From contig NZ_CP013373.1 of assembly GCF_001522585.2 (NCBI RefSeq), positions 2,852,001-2,916,000 of the forward strand: a DNA stretch of 64,000 nucleotides. The letters run 5' to 3'. Of the stretch, positions 36,901 to 46,139 are shown in pieces (the stretch's first letter is position 1; the number at the start of each line of letters is the position of its first letter). A program made the position numbers and the translations under genes. The stretch is from Burkholderia sp. NRF60-BP8. GTDB lineage: Bacteria; Pseudomonadota; Gammaproteobacteria; Burkholderiales; Burkholderiaceae. The notes beneath the pieces are model-generated. The model saw only the letters and a list, made by a program, of their open reading frames with translations. It made no database searches and was not told the origin of the DNA.

Positions 36901-38424
36901 GTGACCCAACCGAATCGCTACGATCTGCTCGTCGTCGGCGGCGGCATCAACGGCGCGGGGATCGCGCGCGATGCGGCCGGCCGCGGCCTGTCGGTCATGC
37001 TCTGCGAGCAGGACGACCTCGCGTCGCACACGTCGTCGTCCAGCACGAAGCTGATTCACGGCGGCCTGCGTTACCTCGAGTACAACGAGTTCGGGCTGGT
37101 GCGCAAGGCGCTGCAGGAACGCGAAACGCTGCTGCGCGCGGCGCCGCACATCATGTGGCCGCTGCGCTTCGTGATGCCGCACATGCCGAACCTGCGCCCG
37201 GCCTGGCTGATCCGCATCGGCCTGTTCCTCTACGATCACCTCGCGAAACGCGAACTGCTGCCCGGCTCGCGCGGCATCGACATGCGCCGCCATGCGGCCG
37301 GCGCGCCGCTGATCGACTCGATCAAGCGCGGCTTCGTGTATTCCGACGGCTGGGTCGACGACGCCCGCCTCGTCGTGCTGAACGCGATGGACGCGAAGGA
37401 GCGCGGCGCCGAGATCCTGACGCGCACGAAGCTCGTTTCCGCCGAGCGTCGCGGCGACGCATGGGAAGCGCGGCTGCAGCAGGCCCACGGTTCGATCCGC
37501 GTCGTGCATGCCCGCGCGATCGCGAACGCGGCCGGCCCGTGGGTCGGCGAAGTGCTGCACGGCGCGCTCGGCCGCGGCGCGCATCACAGCGTGCGGCTCG
37601 TGAAGGGCAGCCACATCATCACGCGCCGCCTGTTCGATCACGACCACGCGTACATCTTCCAGAACCCGGACAAGCGGATCATCTTCGCGATTCCGTACGA
37701 GCACGATTTCACGCTGATCGGCACGACCGACGTCGAATACACGAACGATCCCGCGAGGGTCGCGATCGATCGCGACGAAACGCAGTACCTGTGCGATTCG
37801 ATCAACCGCTACTTCAAGCGCAAGATCTCGCCGGCCGACGTGCACTGGACCTATTCGGGCGTGCGCCCGCTGCTGGAAGACGAGAACGCGGCGAACGCAT
37901 CGGCCGTCACGCGCGACTATCGCCTCGAGCTCGACGACGGCGCGGGCGCCCCGCTGCTGTCGGTGTTCGGCGGCAAGATCACGACGTTCCGCAAGCTCGC
38001 GGAAGAAGCCGGCGACATGCTGTGCCGCGCGCTCGGCCGCGACGCGAAGACCTGGACTGCCGGCGCCGCGCTGCCCGGCGGCGGCATCGCGAACGCGAAG
38101 TTCGACGAGTTCGCCGGCGCGTTCGCGAAACGCCATCCGTGGCTGCCCGCCGCACTCGCGCGCCGCTATGCGCGTGCGTACGGCACCCGCGCGGAGCGCG
38201 TGATCGACGGCGCGAAGTCGCTGGCCGATCTGGGCGCCGAAATCGCGCCGGGCATCCACGACGCGGAACTGCGCTACCTGCGCGACGCCGAATGGGCGAC
38301 CTGCGCGCAGGACGTGCTGTGGCGACGCTCGAAGCTCGGGCTGCACGTCGCGCCCGGCACGCTCGATGCGGTGACCGCCGCGGTCGACGCATGGTTCGCC
38401 GCCGCGCATGCGCCGCACGCCTGA
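36901..38424 (+). CDS. glpD: Aerobic glycerol-3-phosphate dehydrogenase
   Basis: The 507-residue FAD enzyme oxidises sn-glycerol 3-phosphate to dihydroxyacetone phosphate at the inner membrane and passes electrons to quinone. Evidence is the Rossmann motif YDLLVVGGGINGAGIARDAAGRG, the TSSSSTKLIHGGLRYLE motif, FAIPYEHDFTLIGTTDVEY and GGKITTFRKLAE. The start is GTG at 36901 with AAGGA seven bases upstream. It is the first gene of glpD-glpK-glpF and follows GlpR-like operators. Confidence 0.97.
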   Translation: MTQPNRYDLLVVGGGINGAGIARDAAGRGLSVMLCEQDDLASHTSSSSTKLIHGGLRYLEYNEFGLVRKALQERETLLRAAPHIMWPLRFVMPHMPNLRPAWLIRIGLFLYDHLAKRELLPGSRGIDMRRHAAGAPLIDSIKRGFVYSDGWVDDARLVVLNAMDAKERGAEILTRTKLVSAERRGDAWEARLQQAHGSIRVVHARAIANAAGPWVGEVLHGALGRGAHHSVRLVKGSHIITRRLFDHDHAYIFQNPDKRIIFAIPYEHDFTLIGTTDVEYTNDPARVAIDRDETQYLCDSINRYFKRKISPADVHWTYSGVRPLLEDENAANASAVTRDYRLELDDGAGAPLLSVFGGKITTFRKLAEEAGDMLCRALGRDAKTWTAGAALPGGGIANAKFDEFAGAFAKRHPWLPAALARRYARAYGTRAERVIDGAKSLADLGAEIAPGIHDAELRYLRDAEWATCAQDVLWRRSKLGLHVAPGTLDAVTAAVDAWFAAAHAPHA

Positions 38425-38528
38425 TTCGAATGCTGTTGCAGTTGCCTGACCGACGTTGACTCACCGACGCGCCGCCCACATGCGGCGCGCATCACAACTA
38501 AGCCAATCCACGGATGGAGATGAGAGAC

Positions 38529-40031
38529 ATGCAGGACCAGTACATCCTCGCGCTTGACCAGGGCACCACGAGTTCCCGCGCGATGCTGTTCGATCGCCAG
38601 GGCAATATCGTATCGATCGCCCAGAAGGAATTCGAACAGATCTACCCGCAACCCGGCTGGGTCGAGCACGACCCGCAGGAAATCTGGTCGACGCAAGCCG
38701 GCGTCGCCGCGGAAGCCGTCACGCGCACGGGCCTGAACGGCACGTCGATCGCCGCGATCGGCATCACGAACCAGCGCGAAACGACGATCGTCTGGGATCG
38801 CGAGACGGGCCAGCCCGTCTACAACGCGATCGTCTGGCAGGATCGCCGCACGGCCGACTTCTGCGATTCGCTGAAGCAGCAGGGCCTCGAAGCGAAGGTG
38901 CGCGCGAAGACCGGCCTGCCGATCGACGCGTACTTCTCCGCGACGAAGATCCGCTGGATTCTCGACAACGTGCCGGGCGCGCGCGACAAGGCGCGCCAGG
39001 GCAAGCTCGCGTTCGGCACCGTCGACAGCTGGCTCGTGTGGAACTTCACGAAGCACGAGCTGCACGTGACCGACGTGACCAACGCGTCGCGCACGATGCT
39101 GTTCAACATCCACACCCGCGAGTGGGACGGCGAGCTGCTCGAACTGCTCGACATCCCGCGCAGCATGCTGCCGGAAGTGAAGGCGTCGTCGGAGATCTAC
39201 GGCCACACGAAGACCACCGTGTTCGCGTCGAAGATCCCGCTCGCCGGGATCGCCGGCGACCAGCACGCCGCGCTGTTCGGCCAGATGTGCACGACCTCGG
39301 GCATGGTGAAGAACACCTACGGCACCGGCTGCTTCCTGATGATGAACACCGGCGACAAGCCGATCGAGTCGAAGAACAACCTCGTCACGACGATCGCGTG
39401 GCAGATCGGCGACGACGTGCAGTACGCGCTCGAAGGCAGCATCTTCATCGCGGGCGCGGTCGTGCAGTGGCTGCGCGACGGCGTGGGCCTCATCAAGACG
39501 GCCGCGGAAATCGAGGCGCTCGCAGCCAGCGTGCCGCATACCGACGGCGTCTACCTCGTGCCCGCCTTCGCCGGCCTCGGCGCGCCGCACTGGAACGCAC
39601 GGGCGCGCGGCTCGGTGTTCGGCGTCACGCGCGGCACGAGCGCCGCGCATCTCGCCCGCGCGGCGCTCGATGCAATCGCGTACCAGTCGCTCGACGTGCT
39701 GGCCGCGATGGAAGCCGACTCGGGCATCAGCATCGGCGAGTTGCGCGTCGACGGCGGCGCAAGCGCGAACGACCTGCTGATGCAGTTCCAGGCCGACCTG
39801 CTCGGCGTCGACGCGGTGCGTCCGCAGATCACCGAGACGACCGCGCTCGGCGCGGCCTACCTCGCGGGCCTCGCGATCGGCTACTGGAAGAACCTCGACG
39901 AAGTGCGCGACCAGTGGCAGCTCGATCGCCGCTTCGCGCCGTCGATGCCGAAGGAGCAGGTCGAGCAGCGCATGGCCGGCTGGCAGCGTGCGGTGCGCGC
40001 CGCGAAGGCATGGGCCGACGACACGCAGTAA
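38529..40031 (+). CDS. glpK: Glycerol kinase
   Basis: The protein (500 residues from the ATG at 38529) phosphorylates glycerol to sn-glycerol 3-phosphate. It has both FGGY-kinase halves: [68 protein letters not shown] and [21 protein letters not shown]. Two other in-frame ATG codons lie just upstream; the third gives the family's start and has GGAG at a good distance. It sits between glpD and glpF. Confidence 0.97.
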   Translation: MQDQYILALDQGTTSSRAMLFDRQGNIVSIAQKEFEQIYPQPGWVEHDPQEIWSTQAGVAAEAVTRTGLNGTSIAAIGITNQRETTIVWDRETGQPVYNAIVWQDRRTADFCDSLKQQGLEAKVRAKTGLPIDAYFSATKIRWILDNVPGARDKARQGKLAFGTVDSWLVWNFTKHELHVTDVTNASRTMLFNIHTREWDGELLELLDIPRSMLPEVKASSEIYGHTKTTVFASKIPLAGIAGDQHAALFGQMCTTSGMVKNTYGTGCFLMMNTGDKPIESKNNLVTTIAWQIGDDVQYALEGSIFIAGAVVQWLRDGVGLIKTAAEIEALAASVPHTDGVYLVPAFAGLGAPHWNARARGSVFGVTRGTSAAHLARAALDAIAYQSLDVLAAMEADSGISIGELRVDGGASANDLLMQFQADLLGVDAVRPQITETTALGAAYLAGLAIGYWKNLDEVRDQWQLDRRFAPSMPKEQVEQRMAGWQRAVRAAKAWADDTQ

Positions 40032-40111
40032 CCGCAACACCGTCGAACGAAATACAACAACACCGGCGGACCGCGCAGCGCGCGAGTCCGCCGCACTCTA
40101 CGAGAGACAAC

Positions 40112-40828
40112 ATGTCACCTTATATTGCGGAATTCATCGGCACGGCGATCCTCGTGCTGCTCGGCAACGGCGCGGTCGCGAACGTGCTGCTTGCGAAGAC
40201 CAAGGGCAAAGGCGCGGACCTGATCGTGATCGTGATGGGCTGGGCGATGGCGGTATTCGTCGCCGTCTACGTGACCGCGTCGTTCAGCGGCGCGCACCTG
40301 AACCCGATCGTCACGATCAGCCTCGCGCTCGCGGGCAAGTTCGCGTGGTCGAAAGTCGGCGGCTACGTGCTCGCGCAGATGCTCGGCGGGATGGCAGGCG
40401 CGTTGCTCGTGTGGCTCGCGTATCGCCAGCACTTCGCGAAGGAAGCGGATGCGGACCTGAAGCTCGCGGTGTTCTGCACGGCGCCGGCGATCCGCAGCGT
40501 CACGCACAACGTGCTGACCGAAGCGATCTGCACGTTCGTGCTGATCCTCGGCGTGCTGTACCTCGCGTCGCCGCAGGTCGGCCTCGGCGCACTCGACGCG
40601 CTGCCCGTCGGCCTGCTGGTGCTCGGCATCGGCATCTCGCTCGGCGGCCCGACCGGCTATGCGATGAGCCCCGCGCGCGACCTGTCGCCGCGCATCATGC
40701 ATGCGCTGCTCCCGATTCCCGGCAAGCGCGACAGCGACTGGCGCTATGCGTGGGTGCCGGTCGTCGGCCCGCTGCTCGGCGGCGCCGCGGCAGCCGGCCT
40801 GTATCTGCACCTGCACGCGACGATCTGA
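40112..40828 (+). CDS. glpF: Glycerol facilitator (aquaglyceroporin), Bacillus-type
   Basis: The 238-residue channel protein has six hydrophobic helices and two half-helix repeats. The first repeat reads SGAHLNPIVT and the second GYAMSPARD, so both NPA boxes are changed (NPI and SPA). The C-terminal part (SLGGPTGYAMSPARDL, HALLPIPGK, YAWVPVVGPLLGG) is closer to the GlpF of Gram-positive bacteria than to that of E. coli. It should let glycerol enter for glpK. GAGAG lies six bases before the ATG. It ends the glp operon; a GC-rich hairpin at 40851-40871 may terminate it. Confidence 0.9.
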   Translation: MSPYIAEFIGTAILVLLGNGAVANVLLAKTKGKGADLIVIVMGWAMAVFVAVYVTASFSGAHLNPIVTISLALAGKFAWSKVGGYVLAQMLGGMAGALLVWLAYRQHFAKEADADLKLAVFCTAPAIRSVTHNVLTEAICTFVLILGVLYLASPQVGLGALDALPVGLLVLGIGISLGGPTGYAMSPARDLSPRIMHALLPIPGKRDSDWRYAWVPVVGPLLGGAAAAGLYLHLHATI

Positions 40829-41026
40829 TCGCGGTTTCGCCCGAGCTGGCGCGCGGCAGCGGTTGCCGCGCGCTGCCGCGCTCTCCGCTCCTTCCCCCGC
40901 TTCATTCTCACGTCGTCGTCGGCTGTCGGCGCTCGTCGGTCGTCGTCGGATGCCTGTCGACGGCCATCGCCGTCTTCGTCGCTGTCGACCCGCCTGAGGC
41001 CGCGCTCGGGCCGGCACCGCAGCGCG

Positions 41027-42280
41027 TCACCGCCGATCGCTCGCGGCCGATACCAGCGACTTCAGCTTCACCGTCGCATCCGCGACCGCGCCCGGCGTCA
41101 CGTCGATCCCGCGCTCGACCAGCATGCGCGCGACGCGCATTTCCTTCGCGAATCCCGCTGCACGGCCGAAGCCGCTCGCCGCGACGAGCCGCTCGCTCGC
41201 GTCGAAGTGGAAATGAATCTCGACGTCCTCGCCGAGCATGCGCGCGACCGTGCGCTCGCCGAGTGCCGGTTCGCCGGCCACCTGCAGCTGCGCGTCGTAT
41301 TGATCGGACCAGAACCACGGCGTGTCGCGATACGGTTCGTCGGCACCCAGCATGTTGAGTGCGGCGACGCGTGCCTGCGTTTCGGCGCCGTGCCAGGTTT
41401 CCTGACGCACGAGCCGCCCGGACGACCCGCTCGGGAACACCGCGACATCGCCGGCCGCATAGATGCCGGGCGCCGACGTCTCGAGCCGCGCATTCACGAC
41501 GATCCCGCGATCGACAGCGAGGCCCGCCGCACGCGCCAGCTCGTCCGCGGGTTCGATCCCGATGCCGGCGACCACGGTATCGGCGATCAGCGTGTCGCCG
41601 TCGTCGAGCACGACGGCCAGTGCGCCGTCCGGCCTGCGGGCAATCGCGACGGGCCGGCGGTTCAGGCCGATCGCGACGCCCCGCTGCACATGCAGCGCAT
41701 GCACGCGTGCCGCGATCGGCTCGGGCACCGCGCGGCCGAGCAGACGCGGCGCCGCATCGAGCACGGTCACGCGGCAGCCGCGCTGCCGCGCCGACGCCGC
41801 GACTTCGAGACCGATGAAGCCGCCGCCGATCAGCACGATCCGCGCGTCGGGCACGAGCCGCGCGCCGAGCGCGGCCGCATCGTCGAGCGTGCGCAACGCG
41901 ACTACGCCGTCGAGCGCCGCGCCCGGCACGCCCAGACGGCGCGCGCGGCCGCCCGTGGCGAGCAGCAGCGCGTCGTAGCCGAACACGTGCCCGCCCGACA
42001 AGCGCACTTCGCGTGCGCGCGGATCGATGCGCTCGACGGTCGCGACGATCCGCTCGATACGATCGGCCGCCCATGCGTCGGCATCGCGCAACCGACATTG
42101 CACCGCGCTGCGCTCGCCGGTCAACACGCCCTTCGACAACGGCGGCCGCTCGTACGGCAAATGCGGCTCCGCGCCGATCAGCACGATGCGCCCGCGCCAG
42201 CCGGACGCGCGCAGCACCTGCGCCGCGCGGCCGCCCGCATGGCCCGCGCCGACGATCGCCATCACCCGGTCGCCCGTCAT
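41027..42280 (-). CDS. mocF: Ferredoxin reductase of a three-component oxygenase (MocF-like)
   Basis: The 417-residue FAD protein has two dinucleotide-binding motifs, VMAIVGAGHAGGRAAQVL (FAD) and IVLIGGGFIGLEVAASARQRG (NADH), plus HLPYERPPLSKGVL, LLATGGRARRLG and GIYAAGDVAVFP. It is the type that reduces Rieske or [2Fe-2S] ferredoxins for oxygenases. It starts four bases after the stop of the Rieske ferredoxin gene, showing a tight operon with it and the desaturase-like gene. The moc assignment rests on this trio and the inositol-type genes across the divergent promoter. Confidence 0.85.
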   Translation of the reverse strand: MTGDRVMAIVGAGHAGGRAAQVLRASGWRGRIVLIGAEPHLPYERPPLSKGVLTGERSAVQCRLRDADAWAADRIERIVATVERIDPRAREVRLSGGHVFGYDALLLATGGRARRLGVPGAALDGVVALRTLDDAAALGARLVPDARIVLIGGGFIGLEVAASARQRGCRVTVLDAAPRLLGRAVPEPIAARVHALHVQRGVAIGLNRRPVAIARRPDGALAVVLDDGDTLIADTVVAGIGIEPADELARAAGLAVDRGIVVNARLETSAPGIYAAGDVAVFPSGSSGRLVRQETWHGAETQARVAALNMLGADEPYRDTPWFWSDQYDAQLQVAGEPALGERTVARMLGEDVEIHFHFDASERLVAASGFGRAAGFAKEMRVARMLVERGIDVTPGAVADATVKLKSLVSAASDRR

Positions 42281-42284
42281 CGCG

Positions 42285-42593
42285 TCATACCTCGATCAGG
42301 ATGCGGCCGTCTTCGATCTTCGCGCGGTAGGTGCGCAGCTTCTCGCACGCAGGCGCCGACAGCGGCCGGCCGTCGCGCACGTCGAAGCGGCCGTTGTGCT
42401 TCGGGCATTCGATCACGTGATCGATCACGAGCCCGTCCGCGAGATGCACGTGCTCGTGCGTGCACAGGCCGTCGCTCGCATAAACCTCGCCGTCGATCCG
42501 GTAGATCGCGTACGTGCGGCCGGCATGATCGAAGCGCGCGACGTCTTCGTCGTCGATGTCGTCGAGCGCGCCGGTGTCGATCCATTGCGTCAT
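42285..42593 (-). CDS. mocE: Rieske [2Fe-2S] ferredoxin (MocE-like)
   Basis: The 102-residue soluble protein has the Rieske cluster ligands Cys44-x-His46 in GLCTHEHVHL and Cys63-x-x-His66 in ECPKHNGRF. It is the electron carrier between the reductase and the membrane oxygenase. The start at 42593 has GGAGACAC upstream. It lies between the reductase (4-base gap) and the desaturase-like gene (34-base gap), all on one strand. Confidence 0.9.
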   Translation of the reverse strand: MTQWIDTGALDDIDDEDVARFDHAGRTYAIYRIDGEVYASDGLCTHEHVHLADGLVIDHVIECPKHNGRFDVRDGRPLSAPACEKLRTYRAKIEDGRILIEV

Positions 42594-42627
42594 GGTGTGT
42601 CTCCTTCGTCGGGATAGTCGATCACTG

Positions 42628-43710
42628 CTAGGCGCGCGCGGCACCGGGCACCGGCCGCACGACGTAGTCGGACGGGTCGCGCGTCTGCCGGACCAGCGCC
42701 GGCACGATCTCCGCATACGCGGCCAGCGTGCTGCGGTACGGCGGCGGCATGTCGGCCTTCACGGCTTCGTGCAGCTTCGGCAGCGCATGGAACGGCACCA
42801 TCGGGAACATGTGGTGCTCGACGTGATAGTTCATGTTCCAGTACAGGAAGCGGAACACCGGATTCATCATCACGGTCCGGCAGTTGCGCCGGTGATCGAG
42901 CACGTTCTCCGGCATGCCCGCGTGCTGCGTGAGGCCGAAATACAGATACAGCCATGCGCCGTAGAGGCTCGGCAGCCCGATGTAGAGCAGCGGCAGGATC
43001 GTGCGCCAGTACACCGCGGCGCCCGTCACGAGCACGTAGATCGCGAGATGAATGCGCGACTCGCGCACGACCTTCGGCCATTCCGATTCGGGCACGTAGG
43101 TGCGCTCCTCGTCGTCGAGCCGGCCGGTGACCGACACCGCGAGCATCTTGCGCAGCTCGCCGGCCACGTGCTTCAGCGCGACGACGTTCAGCGCGAGCGC
43201 GAGCCAGTCGGTCGGCTTCGGCGCGGCGATTTCCGGATCGCGCCCGACGACCAGCGTGTCGGTGTGATGGCGCGCATGACTCCAGCGCCATGCGGTCGCG
43301 CGACGGAACACCTGGAACGACGCGACCTGGTACAGCACGTCGTTCATCCAGCGCGTGCGGAACGCGGTGCCGTGCCCGCATTCGTGCCAGCGCGAATCGG
43401 CCGGGCTGCAGTAAAGCGTGCCGTACACGAAGAACGCCGGGATCGCCCACGCCGAATGCGCACGCCACGCCAGCCACGCGAGCGCGCCGCTGATCGCGAT
43501 CGCCGCGTACCAGATCAGCGTGTCGCGAATCGCACGCGCATCGCCGCGCTGCATCAGCTGCTTCATCAACGGCCGCGGCACCGCGCAGCGGTACCACGCG
43601 GCGTTCACGAGCCCGGCCGCGTGCGCGCGCTCGCCGGCGCCGCCGATCATTCGGTATTCCTGACGGCGCGCTGCCGTGCTCGCGCGTGCCGGGTCGTCGG
43701 TATGGGCCAC
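42628..43710 (-). CDS. mocD: Membrane di-iron fatty-acid-desaturase-like oxygenase (MocD-like)
   Basis: The 360-residue protein starts at a GTG (43710) with GGAGAC upstream. It has pairs of membrane helices and the three His boxes of the desaturase/alkane hydroxylase superfamily: HECGH (109-113), HARHH (145-149) and HVEHH (296-300), eight His for a di-iron site. With the Rieske ferredoxin and reductase genes directly after it, it should form an oxygenase. In rhizobia the same trio (MocD-E-F) is proposed to demethylate the rhizopine 3-O-methyl-scyllo-inosamine; here the substrate is inferred. A lipid desaturase is the alternative. Confidence 0.85.
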   Translation of the reverse strand: MAHTDDPARASTAARRQEYRMIGGAGERAHAAGLVNAAWYRCAVPRPLMKQLMQRGDARAIRDTLIWYAAIAISGALAWLAWRAHSAWAIPAFFVYGTLYCSPADSRWHECGHGTAFRTRWMNDVLYQVASFQVFRRATAWRWSHARHHTDTLVVGRDPEIAAPKPTDWLALALNVVALKHVAGELRKMLAVSVTGRLDDEERTYVPESEWPKVVRESRIHLAIYVLVTGAAVYWRTILPLLYIGLPSLYGAWLYLYFGLTQHAGMPENVLDHRRNCRTVMMNPVFRFLYWNMNYHVEHHMFPMVPFHALPKLHEAVKADMPPPYRSTLAAYAEIVPALVRQTRDPSDYVVRPVPGAARA

Positions 43711-43792
43711 TTCTGTCTCCTCGGGTTCTCGTGCGCGGCAAGCGCTTCGCAACAAGACCGAAATTAGGCGACCGGCCGCCCCGCCTCAATCG

Positions 43793-43813
43793 AAACGTTG
43801 ACGAAATTTCGCC
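43793..43813. promoter_or_regulatory. Shared regulator element, copy 1 (mocD / LacI-type regulator)
   Basis: The 21 bases read AAACGTTGACGAAATTTCG and two more bases, and contain the palindromes AACGTT and CGAAATTTCG. The reverse complement matches the copy at 44995-45015 in 20 of 21 positions. It lies between the divergent mocD-like and LacI-type genes. Confidence 0.8.
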
Positions 43814-43875
43814 ATCGCTTTAGCGTTCCCGACAACGCCACGCGATCGATGGCGCCCCCCACGATGGAGACGACC

Positions 43876-44940
43876 ATGGCAGGTGAATCCGGGCCGCGCT
43901 GGCGCAAGCGCACCGCGCGCTTCGACGAGATCGCGGCGCTCGCCGGCGTCAGCACGACGACCGTCGACCGCGTGCTGAACGAACGCGGCAGCGTCTCCGC
44001 GCAGGCGCGCGAACGCGTGGTGGCGGCCGCTCGGCAGCTCGGCGTGCCGCGGCAACTGCCCGACACGCGGCACGGGCTGATCCACGTCGACGTGCTGCTG
44101 CCCGATACCGACGCGCCGTTCTTCCGCCGGTTGCAGCAGGCGCTGCAGCGCTCGCTGCAGATGCTCGACCGACGCGTGGTCGTGCACCGGACGATCCTGC
44201 CCGCCGCCGACGACGAGCGCGCCGCCGCGCTGATCGAACGGCCCGCGTACCGGCGCGCGGCGCTGATCGTCACCGCACACGACACGGCCCGCATGCGCGA
44301 CGCGCTCGCCGGCGCGATCGCGCGCGGCGAGACCGTCGTCACGATGGTCACCGACATCGGCGGCATCAACCGTGCGCACTTTGCCGGCATCGACAACTAT
44401 CGCGCCGGACGCACGGCCGGCTACTACATCGGCCGACTCGCGGCGCGCCCCGGCCGCGTGCTGCTGCTCGGCGGCCGGATGGGCTACCGCGCGCACGCCG
44501 ACCGGATGGCCGGCTGCCGCGACCAGCTCGCCGACGCGTTCGCCGCCGTGCGCTGCGACGACGCGCCGGTCGAGACGCTCGACCAGGACGACCGTTGCTA
44601 CCGCGCGGTGTCGAAGGCGCTGCAGGCGCACGACGACGTGGTCGCGATCTACAACAGCGGCGCCGGGTCGGCCGGGATCGAAGCGGCGCTGCGCAAGGCC
44701 GGTGCGATCGGGCGCGTCGTGTGGATCGGCCACGAGATGATCGACCTGCACCGCACCTTCATCGAAGCCGGCGCGATGGATCTCGCGATCGATCAGGATC
44801 CCGACGGTCAGGCGCTTTCCGCGCTGCAGCACGTGCTGCATGCGTGCGGCATCGTCGAACAGCCGCCGCCGGACGACCCGGTCGAATTCCGCGTGTTCTG
44901 TCCGGCGAACGTGAGAACGAGCGCGTACCTGCACGCGTGA
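43876..44940 (+). CDS. LacI-family transcriptional regulator
   Basis: The 354-residue protein has a LacI HTH with hinge (ARFDEIAALAGVSTTTVDRVLNERGSVSAQARERVVAAARQLG) and a periplasmic-binding-protein-like effector domain (LIHVDVLLPDTDAPFFRRLQQALQ, GRVLLLGGRMGYRAHADRMAGCRDQ, VVAIYNSGAGSAGIEAAL). GGAG lies just before the ATG at 43876. The effector domain resembles sugar-binding proteins, so an inositol-like sugar is a likely inducer. It lies between two operons that share a 21-base element, which it probably binds. Confidence 0.88.
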   Translation: MAGESGPRWRKRTARFDEIAALAGVSTTTVDRVLNERGSVSAQARERVVAAARQLGVPRQLPDTRHGLIHVDVLLPDTDAPFFRRLQQALQRSLQMLDRRVVVHRTILPAADDERAAALIERPAYRRAALIVTAHDTARMRDALAGAIARGETVVTMVTDIGGINRAHFAGIDNYRAGRTAGYYIGRLAARPGRVLLLGGRMGYRAHADRMAGCRDQLADAFAAVRCDDAPVETLDQDDRCYRAVSKALQAHDDVVAIYNSGAGSAGIEAALRKAGAIGRVVWIGHEMIDLHRTFIEAGAMDLAIDQDPDGQALSALQHVLHACGIVEQPPPDDPVEFRVFCPANVRTSAYLHA

Positions 44941-44994
44941 ATCGCGCCGCACGGCGTGCCGCAACCTCGCGACGAAAAAATCGATCGCCGCATT

Positions 44995-45015
44995 GGCGAT
45001 ATTTCGTCAACGTTT
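44995..45015. promoter_or_regulatory. Shared regulator element, copy 2 (TIM-barrel/IolG operon)
   Basis: The bases read GGCGATATTTCGTCAACGTT and one more T, identical to the inverted copy at 43793-43813 except for one base. It lies 69 bases upstream of the start of the sugar isomerase-like gene at 45084. Confidence 0.8.
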
Positions 45016-45083
45016 GTCATGCGGCTCGCGCCGCGCATCCGTACAGTGATCAGCCATCAACAGACGACGACGGACAGGAGACG

Positions 45084-46139
45084 ATGGCTGAACCGATCCT
45101 CATCGGCGTGAACCTCGACGGCGTGCTGGAGCACGACGGGCTGCCGCCGCCCACGCCCGCCGAGCGCTTCCGGATGGTCGCCGCTGCCGGCGTGTTCGAT
45201 TACGTCGAAAAGAATCCGGTGCGCGGCGAGGACCTGTCGCCGTATTTCGCGCTGGTCGACCGCCACGCGCTGCCGATTCGCGTGATCGGCGGCATCTGGC
45301 GTGCGGGCCGCGACGAAGCGCACGTCGCCGAGATCGTCGCGGCAGGCGCCCGCTTCGGCAGCACGGTGCTCAACTGCCAGTTGTTCGCGCACCACGCGGA
45401 CGGCCATCCGCTGTCGGATCGCGAAGTCGCCGATTTCTACCTGCGCGCCTACGCGTGGGGCGAGCCGGTCGGCTGCCTGCCGAGCCTCGAAGTGCACGTC
45501 GACATGTGGAGCGAGCATTTCGCGCGCGTGGCGCGCGTCGCACGGCACGTCGAGCAAGCCGGCGCACCGTTCCGGATCACGCTCGATCATTCGCACCTGC
45601 TGTTCAAGATCGGCAATCGCGCCGAACTCGACGCAGCGGGCCTGCGCGAGTCGGCCGACGGCGGCCGCGCGATGCTCGACCCGGCATCGCCCGCCGCGAT
45701 CTACGCCGACTGGATCGCGCGCGGCTGGGTCCGGCACGCGCATGCGCGCAGCGTGACGCCGAACAACCCCGACAACCGCTGGATGCGCCGCGCGGACGGC
45801 AGGCCCGGCCGCGGCATCCAGTATCCGTTCGTCGCACCCGCGCCGGGCGCCTATCACGGCGAATGGCGGGCGGCGTCGCTCGATCCGTGGAAAACCGCGC
45901 TGCGCCAGTTGCTGCGCGCGCAAGCGCAGGCTCCCGCCGACGCGCGGCCGGCACGCCTCGAACAGATCAGTTGCGAGTTCATTCCGTTTCCCGACTATGG
46001 CGGCGGCGCCCGCTATTCGATCTTCGACAACAACGTCGCGTGCGCGCAATGGCTGCGCGACGCCTGGCAAGCGCTTGCCGCGCATGCCGACACCCGATCC
46101 GGACCCTGCCCCACTCGAGCCCCAAGGACAGAACGATGA
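45084..46139 (+). CDS. Xylose-isomerase-like TIM-barrel protein
   Basis: The 351-residue protein has the AP-endonuclease-2/xylose-isomerase-like barrel, with metal-binding type residues in SLEVHVDMWSEHF, ITLDHSHLLFK and the QISCEFIPFPDYGGGARYSIFDN region. Such proteins isomerise, epimerise or dehydrate sugar and inositol derivatives. It follows CAGGAGAC, is first in the operon behind copy 2 of the shared element, and overlaps the next gene by ATGA. The reaction is not known. Confidence 0.78.
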   Translation: MAEPILIGVNLDGVLEHDGLPPPTPAERFRMVAAAGVFDYVEKNPVRGEDLSPYFALVDRHALPIRVIGGIWRAGRDEAHVAEIVAAGARFGSTVLNCQLFAHHADGHPLSDREVADFYLRAYAWGEPVGCLPSLEVHVDMWSEHFARVARVARHVEQAGAPFRITLDHSHLLFKIGNRAELDAAGLRESADGGRAMLDPASPAAIYADWIARGWVRHAHARSVTPNNPDNRWMRRADGRPGRGIQYPFVAPAPGAYHGEWRAASLDPWKTALRQLLRAQAQAPADARPARLEQISCEFIPFPDYGGGARYSIFDNNVACAQWLRDAWQALAAHADTRSGPCPTRAPRTER

